In this document: positions 1 to 4,811 of the stretch, piece by piece
How positions within the stretch are numbered: position 1 is the first letter of the stretch
How the letters are laid out: each line of letters begins with the position of its first letter
Assembly: GCA_965368515.1 (NCBI GenBank)
Contig: CBDUNF010000038.1
Span: 1 to 21,182 of the forward strand
DNA from: JAAETI01 sp965368515
GTDB lineage: Bacteria; Actinomycetota; Acidimicrobiia; Spongiisociales; UBA5794
Length of the DNA: 21,182 nt
Direction: 5' to 3'
The notes under the pieces: generated by a model
Databases searched by the model: none
What the model was told of the DNA's origin: nothing
The model's input: the letters and a program-made list of their open reading frames with translations, nothing else
Program-made: the position numbers and the translations under genes

Positions 1-319
1 GGCCTCCAGAGATCGCATCGATAGAAGCAGCCACCTTGGCGAGGTACGCCGGCGGGCGGTATCCGTTACACGTGCACATCTGCCCGAGACGCACAGTGTC
101 GGTGGCTGCGGCCAACGCAGCCATCAAAGTCCAGGCCTCGTAGGTCACTTCCTGAGTTGGCACCGGTACCGTGTGGAAGTGGTCGTACACCCACACCGAC
201 TCGTAGCCCGCAGCCTCGATGGTCTTGGCGACGGACAGGATCGTGGGCCATTGCTGTGCCGTCTCGAGACCAACTAGGTCGAGACGCCATCCTTGGGGGG
301 TGAAAGCTCCGAATCTCAT
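1..319 (-). CDS. LLM-class F420-dependent oxidoreductase, N-terminal part (cut by window edge)
   Basis: This is the first 106 codons of a minus-strand gene whose remainder lies left of the window; no stop is present. It starts MRFGAFTPQG at the ATG at 319 and continues with AAGYESVWVYDHF and a segment on treating time-series-like conserved strand DTVRLGQMCTCNGYRPP. These match the first strands and helices of the luciferase-like monooxygenase (TIM-barrel) fold, especially the actinobacterial F420-dependent oxidoreductases, which pass hydride between reduced F420 and an organic substrate. The substrate cannot be told from this part. There is no clear Shine-Dalgarno sequence; a TAAGTT box ends 6 nt before the ATG, so the transcript may be leaderless. 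The gene diverges from the cysteine operon. The family call is firm and the F420 preference is inferred. Confidence 0.85.
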   Translation of the reverse strand, partial: MRFGAFTPQGWRLDLVGLETAQQWPTILSVAKTIEAAGYESVWVYDHFHTVPVPTQEVTYEAWTLMAALAAATDTVRLGQMCTCNGYRPPAYLAKVAASIDAISGG

Positions 320-325
320 GGGAGC

Positions 326-331
326 AACTTA
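326..331 (-). promoter_or_regulatory. putative -10 box (TAAGTT) of the LLM oxidoreductase gene
   Basis: On the minus strand TAAGTT ends 6 nt before the ATG at 319. It fits the actinobacterial TAnnnT -10 pattern and would place transcription start at or next to the start codon. No convincing -35 box is visible, so the call is tentative. Confidence 0.35.
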
Positions 332-387
332 CACCAAACCTTGGCCGCTAACGGCAGCCCGACAATGTCGCCCAGCCGATAATTCGC

Positions 388-415
388 TTGACCCCGCCCT
401 GACCGTGGCTACGCT
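388..415 (+). promoter_or_regulatory. promoter of the cysteine leader and operon (TTGACC, 16 nt, TACGCT)
   Basis: TTGACC at 388-393 is a near-consensus sigma70-type -35 box. After a 16-nt spacer comes TACGCT at 410-415, which fits TAnnnT. Transcription should start around 421-424, that is at or within a few bases of the leader ATG at 424, giving a leaderless mRNA for the leader peptide. The same -10 hexamer with the same spacer length precedes trkA. Confidence 0.6.
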
Positions 416-423
416 TCCGACCA

Positions 424-501
424 ATGAAGTTCGCACTTGCCGCCGCCGCATGTTGTTGTTGTACAAACAACACCCTGCCGCGCGGAAAGGTCGATTCCTA
501 G
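424..501 (+). CDS. polycysteine leader peptide (25 aa) of a putative cysteine attenuator
   Basis: A 25-codon frame begins MKFALAAAACCCC and ends at TAG 499-501. Four consecutive TGT codons at 451-462 are very unusual by chance in high-GC DNA. The in-frame stop TGA at 400-402, with no other usual start codon in between, makes ATG 424 the only start. It has no Shine-Dalgarno sequence, but the -10 box lies 8 nt upstream, as expected for leaderless translation. It precedes a cysteine synthase operon and is followed by an intrinsic terminator at 532-568. Short Cys-rich leader peptides that sense cysteine supply ahead of sulfur genes are known in mycobacteria. The role here, ribosome pausing at Cys codons when charged tRNA-Cys is scarce, is inferred. 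The Cys codons also lie in a hairpin (451-457 with 466-472). Confidence 0.7.
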   Translation: MKFALAAAACCCCTNNTLPRGKVDS

Positions 502-543
502 CAACCAGCTAGCTACTCAGCAACCACCATCACCCGTGACGGC
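477..543 (+). promoter_or_regulatory. putative antiterminator pairing (477-485 with 534-543)
   Basis: The sequence GCCGCGCGG at 477-485, 15-23 nt after the last Cys codon, resembles the 3' arm of the downstream terminator. It can pair with the terminator 5' arm at 534-543 through 9 pairs (one G-U) with A539 bulged. Such pairing would exclude the terminator stem. A ribosome stalled on the Cys codons would leave 477-485 largely free and favour this fold. The pairing is visible in the sequence; its occurrence in vivo is inferred. Confidence 0.45.
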
Positions 544-568
544 GCAGCCGTTGCGGGTTCTTTTGTTT
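532..568 (+). terminator. intrinsic terminator/attenuator upstream of the cysteine synthase
   Basis: The arm ACCCGTGACGGC (532-543) pairs with GCCGTTGCGGGT (547-558) around the loop GCA (544-546): 12 pairs including two G-U. The T-rich run TTCTTTTGTTT follows at 558-568. This is a textbook Rho-independent terminator, yet it lies after the leader frame and only 9 nt before the cysteine synthase start codon, overlapping the approach to its ribosome binding site (GGAG 569-572). It therefore acts within an operon leader and not at its end. Confidence 0.75.
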
Positions 569-577
569 GGAGACACA

Positions 578-1576
578 ATGACAGCCACTATTTCCAGTGA
601 GGACTTATCACTGGGCACCGATGCCGGGGTCCGGCGCTTCGGCGACATCCGGGATCTTCTCCCGAACATCGACAATCCAACCCCGCTGGTGCGGCTCAAT
701 CGCGTCGTCCCCGCCAGCGGACTCGATGCATATCTGAAGCTCGAATGGCTCAACCCCTTCGGCTCGGTCAAAGATCGAGCTGCCGCCTACCTGCTCGCCG
801 GCATGGCTGAACGCGGTGATCTGGACGGGCGCGACATCGTTGAGGCGTCTTCGGGCAATACCGCGATCGCGCTGGCCGCCCTGGCAAGTCTCGTTGGTAA
901 GCATCTCACGGTGACCATTCCGGACGGCGTCCCGGAAGAGAAGAAGGTCATGCTGCGCATGCTGGGGGCGGAGGTGTGGGAGACCCCCGACGATCTGTGC
1001 CCGGTGGACCACCCCAAAGACGGCGCCATCGCCCTCGCTCGTTCCCTGGCGGCCTCAGAAGGCGGCTCCCGCTATGCGATGGCCAACCAGTACGAGAACG
1101 AAGACAACGTCCGCGCCCACTATGAGACGACCGGCCCCGAAATCTGGCGGCAGACCGATGGCAGAGTCACACACTTCGTTGCAGGACTAGGAACTACCGG
1201 CACCATCACCGGAACCGGCAGGTACCTGAAAGAGCGCGACCCCTCCATACAGATCATCGCCATCGAACCCGATCGCGGACACCGACTTCCCGGGCTCAAG
1301 AGCTTCCAGGAGGCCAAAGAACCCGGAATCCTCGATTGGGACGTTATCGACGAGGTCATCCGAGTCGACGACGACGCAGCGTACGCGACAACAAAGCGTC
1401 TGCACCGCGAAGAGGGCCTGATCGTCGGACCCTCCACCGGTGCGGTCGTGCACGCGATCAATCAGCTGCCGCAGCCAAATCGCGGAGTCGCGGTTGGCAT
1501 CTCCCCCGACTCCGGCTCCAAGTACGCCACCTACTTTGCCGACATCCTCGGCGATGACGGCCTCCCCCAGATCTGA
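578..1576 (+). CDS. PLP-dependent cysteine synthase family protein
   Basis: This 332-residue cytoplasmic enzyme of the fold-type II PLP family has the usual length of O-acetylserine sulfhydrylases. Lys65 in NPFGSVKDRA is the expected Schiff-base lysine, SSGNTA (91-96) is the substrate loop, GLGTTGTITG (203-212) is the phosphate-binding loop, and Ser286 in PSTGA should contact the PLP ring nitrogen. It probably makes cysteine from an activated serine and a sulfur donor. ATG 578 is chosen because GGAG sits 5 nt upstream and homology begins just after; an upstream in-frame start at 437 would read through the leader and terminator. A TusA and a DsrE2-like gene follow, suggesting that a protein-bound persulfide could be the sulfur donor, as the CysO thiocarboxylate is for mycobacterial CysM. 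That is an inference. Cystathionine beta-synthase is less likely because no CBS domains are present. Confidence 0.9.
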   Translation: MTATISSEDLSLGTDAGVRRFGDIRDLLPNIDNPTPLVRLNRVVPASGLDAYLKLEWLNPFGSVKDRAAAYLLAGMAERGDLDGRDIVEASSGNTAIALAALASLVGKHLTVTIPDGVPEEKKVMLRMLGAEVWETPDDLCPVDHPKDGAIALARSLAASEGGSRYAMANQYENEDNVRAHYETTGPEIWRQTDGRVTHFVAGLGTTGTITGTGRYLKERDPSIQIIAIEPDRGHRLPGLKSFQEAKEPGILDWDVIDEVIRVDDDAAYATTKRLHREEGLIVGPSTGAVVHAINQLPQPNRGVAVGISPDSGSKYATYFADILGDDGLPQI

Positions 1577-1587
1577 AGGGAACCAAC

Positions 1588-1845
1588 ATGACAACACAGA
1601 CGGAACGACCCGAAGCCACCGACACCCTCGACACAAGCGGTCTCCTCTGCCCGTTACCGGTCTACAAGGCCGCCATGGTGCTGGGCAAGCTGGAGGACGG
1701 CCAGGTGCTGAAGCTCATCTGCACCGATCCCGGCTCGCTCGAAGACATCCCGGCGATGGCGCGCCAACGCGGCGACACCCTCCTCGCCAGCGACAATCAG
1801 GGCGGCACCCAGACGTTCTGGATATCCAAAGGGCTGCCGAAATGA
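1588..1845 (+). CDS. TusA-family sulfur carrier/sulfurtransferase
   Basis: This 85-residue protein has the TusA signature DTSGLLCPLPVYKA, with Cys21 in the CPxP motif that carries the persulfide. The rest (GQVLKLICTDPGSLEDIPAMA) fits the two-layer alpha/beta fold, and length is usual for the family. TusA proteins relay sulfane sulfur between cytoplasmic partners, for tRNA thiolation, molybdenum cofactor work or sulfur oxidation. Here it starts 11 nt after the cysteine synthase stop, with AGGGAACC as a ribosome binding site, and its own stop overlaps the next start (ATGA). The context favours sulfur trafficking linked to cysteine synthesis. The specific partners are inferred from gene order. 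Confidence 0.88.
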   Translation: MTTQTERPEATDTLDTSGLLCPLPVYKAAMVLGKLEDGQVLKLICTDPGSLEDIPAMARQRGDTLLASDNQGGTQTFWISKGLPK

Positions 1846-2357
1846 CAGTCGCAACTGAGCCAAGCGCGGCGGAAGAGACCCAGGCGCCGCCCAGGACCAA
1901 GCGGCTGGCGTTGGTGGCATCAAAAGGAACCCTGGATCAGGCCTACCCGCCGCTGATCCTGGCGACAACGGCGGCAAGCCTTGGATGGGAAGTCGGCATC
2001 TACTTCACCTTTTACGGGCTGGACATCCTGCACCAGGACCGCTTCGAGAAGCTCAAGGTTGCTTCGCTGGCCAACCCCGCCGGGCCTATCCAGGTTCCCA
2101 ATCTGCTCGGGGCCGTCCCCGGCGCCACAGCTGCGGCAACCAGAGTCATGAAAGGGTGGATGAAGAAGTCCCGGATGCCGGATCTTCCGGAGTTCATCGA
2201 GATGGCTCAGGGGCTCGACGTCACGTTCTTTGCGTGTGCAACCACCATGGGAGTGATGGGTGTCGAGGAATCTGACCTCATCCAAGGCTGCGACATCGCC
2301 GGAGCCGCTGCGTTCCTGGATTTTGCCGCTGACGCCGACGTCCAGTTGTTCGTCTAG
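1842..2357 (+). CDS. DsrE/DsrF/DrsH-like (DsrE2-type) sulfur transfer protein
   Basis: This 171-residue protein begins at ATG 1842, overlapping the TusA stop by 4 nt, so translation is probably coupled. After a short polar N-terminus come LALVASKGTLDQAYPPLILATTAA and GWEVGIYFTFYGLDIL, typical of the DsrE2 group, and FFACATTMGVMG, in which Cys132 is the likely sulfur-binding residue. A second Cys is at 150. Hydrophobic segments near residues 34-58 and 85-100 are usual for DsrE2 and may associate with the membrane. DsrE2 genes commonly sit beside tusA and rhodanese genes and exchange persulfide with TusA. Its stop codon overlaps that of the convergent DUF1684 gene. Confidence 0.85.
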   Translation: MTVATEPSAAEETQAPPRTKRLALVASKGTLDQAYPPLILATTAASLGWEVGIYFTFYGLDILHQDRFEKLKVASLANPAGPIQVPNLLGAVPGATAAATRVMKGWMKKSRMPDLPEFIEMAQGLDVTFFACATTMGVMGVEESDLIQGCDIAGAAAFLDFAADADVQLFV

Positions 2358-2896
2358 ATAGGGAAATCCAATTCGCCCGCTTCCACTGCAAAGGACAACC
2401 AGTTCTGGCGAGGTGGGAGCGGGCACGAGAAGTCAGGGTCGTACGCGCAATAGGGGTTGATCGCCCGGTTGAAGTCGACGATCAGCCGGGAGTCAGCGCC
2501 AAAGCGCGCATCTGCGTATCGGCCACCCCCATATGTGGTCTCGCCGGAGGTGAGATCGCGGAACGGGACGAATAGTTCGTCCTCCTCGCCACAGAGCACA
2601 CGCATCCGAACCGGCCCAACCGCAAATGGCACCGTCACCAGGCCCGCTGTCGGATAGGCCGAGACCATCCCCGCCGACGACTCGATGTTGACCCGGTCGT
2701 CGCCCGATTCCAAGGTTCCGATGAAGACCCAATTGGCATCGCCGGGGAAGTAGCGCAAACCGCTGAAGCCGGTAAGCGCCTCATCGGATAGCGGAGTTGC
2801 GTAGTGGTGGGCAAAGAACTCGTCACGGTCGGCTCGCCACTGAGCCAGTCGCAACAAATAGGCCTCGGAGTCGTCCATGGGCTGAGCCAAGCGCAT
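2354..2896 (-). CDS. DUF1684 family protein
   Basis: This protein of 180 residues shows the conserved DUF1684 core: GLRYFPGDANWVFIG, then LFVPFRDLTSGETTYGGGRY, LIVDFNRAINPYCAYD and CPLPPRQNWL near the C-terminus. The family is widespread in actinobacteria and bacteroidetes and has no assigned biochemical role. No signal peptide or membrane segment is seen, so it is probably cytoplasmic. It lies 24 nt after the histidine kinase gene on the same strand and is probably co-transcribed with it. The start at 2896 is favoured by proximity to the kinase stop; ATG 2878 is also possible and neither has a good ribosome binding site. The family call is confident; the function is unknown. Confidence 0.88.
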   Translation of the reverse strand: MRLAQPMDDSEAYLLRLAQWRADRDEFFAHHYATPLSDEALTGFSGLRYFPGDANWVFIGTLESGDDRVNIESSAGMVSAYPTAGLVTVPFAVGPVRMRVLCGEEDELFVPFRDLTSGETTYGGGRYADARFGADSRLIVDFNRAINPYCAYDPDFSCPLPPRQNWLSFAVEAGELDFPI

Positions 2897-2920
2897 CGTC
2901 GGCGCAACTGCAACAAAGGA

Positions 2921-4615
2921 TCAGCTTCCGGCGACCCCAGCCACGGGACTCGGTGGTGGGTTGACCAGTGGCAGCTCGAGCTTGAAGATCGCATCCACCC
3001 CGTCGTGGTCGTAGGTGAGATCGCCTCCCATGAGCCGGACCAGCAGTCTTGCCACGTACAGACCAAGACCTACTGAACCAACCGGGCCCTGTCCGCCGCT
3101 GCGCTCGTACGCCATGAAAATCCGCTCCCGCTCAGACTCGGGGAGAGGCTCCCCGTCATCCCGGATCTCGAAGACGGCAGCTGAGGGTGCAGAGCGGACC
3201 GACATGCGCACGCTGGGACCGCCATGGCGGTGAGCGTTCGAAAGGAGGTTGCGCAGCACCTGGCGCAGTCTTCCGGCATCTGCGTGCGCCCATACTGCAC
3301 TCGATGCGGTCGCTTCTCCCCCCATTAGTTCGGCAACCCGGTACATCTCGGCAGCCAGATCGCAGGGTTCCAGATGCACGGTGAGTTGACCGGCTTCAGC
3401 CCGTGCGGTGACCAGAAGGTCTTCGACGATGTCGACGACATCACGAGTCTCGGAAGCCACAATGCCCAGCAACTCGGCCTGCTCGGCTGCATCAAATTCG
3501 TCCGGCCGGCTGACCAGTTCATCGGTCAAGCCCATTATCGAGGTCAACGGTGTCCGCAGTTCGTGGCTCACGCTCGCCACGAACTGATCTCGCTCCCGCA
3601 GCTGCTGCTCGAGAGCCGCCTCCGCTTCGCGCAGACGAGTGACATCGGTTGCAGCAAGCACGAGTCGAGTTGGAGTACCGGTTTCTCTCCTCCCGATGGC
3701 CCACCGGTAGATGAAGTCCTGCTCGGAGCCGTCAAGGCGCGTAGCGGTGTACTCGCCGGCACCTTCGTACTCGCCCGCCCAGATCGAGGACAGGATCTTC
3801 GTGACCTCCATTTGCACGCCTGCGGCGTTGTCACTTGCAACAAAGTCGTACCAGGTGCCGTACCCGGCAACCATTCCGTAGGCCATGTCGTTGAAGAACG
3901 AGAGCTTGATCAGCGGCATGAGCTCCGCATAGATCTCCGCAGAGACGTCACCGCCGGCGGACGTCGCACCGCGACTCCCCAGCTGTTGAATTCGAGTGAT
4001 GACCCGGCTCAGATCCAACTCAAACGTGGCTACCGGAATCACCCGAGCCAAATCGCTGTATCGAATCTGAGACTCGGAAAGGGAGTTGAGCACTCGAATC
4101 ACCAGGTACATGAGGGTGCCCATCACTGATGTCACCACCACCACGTCGGTGGCGATCTCCATCGAGAGCCCGTTGAGGTGCGTCTGGCTGATGACAACAG
4201 CCGCTATCGCCGCAGCAACGAAACCGGCAGCCGTCTGGGCAGGACGCTTTCTAGCGACGAACACCGCCAGCACGCCGAGGCCGAACACGACGACTTCGGA
4301 CCCGATCCCCGCTACGTACGATGTCTGACCGTCCCATGCCGCATAAGCCTCGACGCCAACCGCCAGAGCCGTGATCATCGCCAGCAACAACACGACGTTT
4401 GGACGCTCCTGACGCGCCATCAACAAAGCGACCCCGACCGTTGGTATCGCCCCGACCAGGGTCACTGCCCCGTTCGCATCACCAGTCGCCAGTTGCACGA
4501 TCGAGGCGAGGGTCAACGCGGAACCACCGACAAGGGCCAGTCGTACGGCACCGCGGCGCGCGACCTCGATAATCGGGTCGGTGCGCACGTGCGGCCGATT
4601 CGCTCTGGATGCCAT
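2921..4615 (-). CDS. membrane-bound PAS sensor histidine kinase
   Basis: This 564-residue protein has about six hydrophobic segments in residues 22-175, a PAS-like domain at roughly 190-325, a short coiled linker (RLREAEAALEQQLRERDQF) and a complete kinase core. The H box is SHELRTPLTSI with His351 as the phospho-acceptor. The N box is RQVLRNLLSNAHRHG (451-465, Asn460), the G1 box is RDDGEPLP (485-492), and the G2 box is GSVGLGLYVARLL (513-525). All residues needed for autophosphorylation appear present. The membrane part does not match a named sensor module I recognise, so the signal is unknown. No response regulator gene is adjacent, so the kinase is an orphan within this window. It is followed by the DUF1684 gene and diverges from the acyltransferase fusion. 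No clear ribosome binding site precedes ATG 4615. Confidence 0.92.
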   Translation of the reverse strand: MASRANRPHVRTDPIIEVARRGAVRLALVGGSALTLASIVQLATGDANGAVTLVGAIPTVGVALLMARQERPNVVLLLAMITALAVGVEAYAAWDGQTSYVAGIGSEVVVFGLGVLAVFVARKRPAQTAAGFVAAAIAAVVISQTHLNGLSMEIATDVVVVTSVMGTLMYLVIRVLNSLSESQIRYSDLARVIPVATFELDLSRVITRIQQLGSRGATSAGGDVSAEIYAELMPLIKLSFFNDMAYGMVAGYGTWYDFVASDNAAGVQMEVTKILSSIWAGEYEGAGEYTATRLDGSEQDFIYRWAIGRRETGTPTRLVLAATDVTRLREAEAALEQQLRERDQFVASVSHELRTPLTSIMGLTDELVSRPDEFDAAEQAELLGIVASETRDVVDIVEDLLVTARAEAGQLTVHLEPCDLAAEMYRVAELMGGEATASSAVWAHADAGRLRQVLRNLLSNAHRHGGPSVRMSVRSAPSAAVFEIRDDGEPLPESERERIFMAYERSGGQGPVGSVGLGLYVARLLVRLMGGDLTYDHDGVDAIFKLELPLVNPPPSPVAGVAGS

Positions 4616-4695
4616 TGCTACTAGATCGGCACTATCCAGGGACGCTTGAGGATCTGCCGAGGGAGCTGGACTCTCCGCTCAGGACGGCGACGGGA

Positions 4696-4725
4696 ACCTG
4701 TCGACCCCACGGACTCGGGACAGGT
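4696..4725. repeat. inverted repeat ACCTGTC-N16-GACAGGT in the divergent intergenic region
   Basis: Seven-base perfect arms at 4696-4702 and 4719-4725 flank 16 bases. They lie in the 196-bp gap between the divergent histidine kinase and acyltransferase genes. Arm spacing of about two helical turns suits a dimeric regulator binding both half-sites, but a chance repeat cannot be excluded. Nothing else firm was seen in this gap apart from the AGGAGG ribosome binding site at 4797-4802 and a weak -10 candidate (GATTAT, 4766-4771). Confidence 0.35.
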
Positions 4726-4796
4726 GGCAGCGTCTCTGGGCCGCCAGGCCCTAGCTAGCGTGCATGATTATCAGCATGGTGAAGCCAAACGGTCCT

Positions 4797-4802
4797 AGGA
4801 GG
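4797..4802 (+). promoter_or_regulatory. strong ribosome binding site (AGGAGG) of the acyltransferase fusion
   Basis: A full-consensus AGGAGG lies 9 nt before ATG 4812 and fixes that start. It stands out here because most neighbouring genes have weaker sites or none. Confidence 0.8.
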
Positions 4803-4811
4803 CCAGGTTAA

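Noticed and set aside
437..577. Upstream in-frame extension of the cysteine synthase starting at 437
   Set aside because: It would translate through the leader, the terminator stem and the T-run. It has no ribosome binding site and no homology, whereas ATG 578 has GGAG in place.
320..577. T-box or SAM riboswitch upstream of the cysteine operon
   Set aside because: I see no T-box antiterminator signature and no recognisable S-box core; the Cys-codon leader with a terminator explains the region better.
1440..1841. Long upstream extension of the DsrE2-like frame
   Set aside because: It overlaps the cysteine synthase and TusA genes in another frame and is Arg/His/Pro rich. ATG 1842 overlaps the TusA stop and starts the homologous region.
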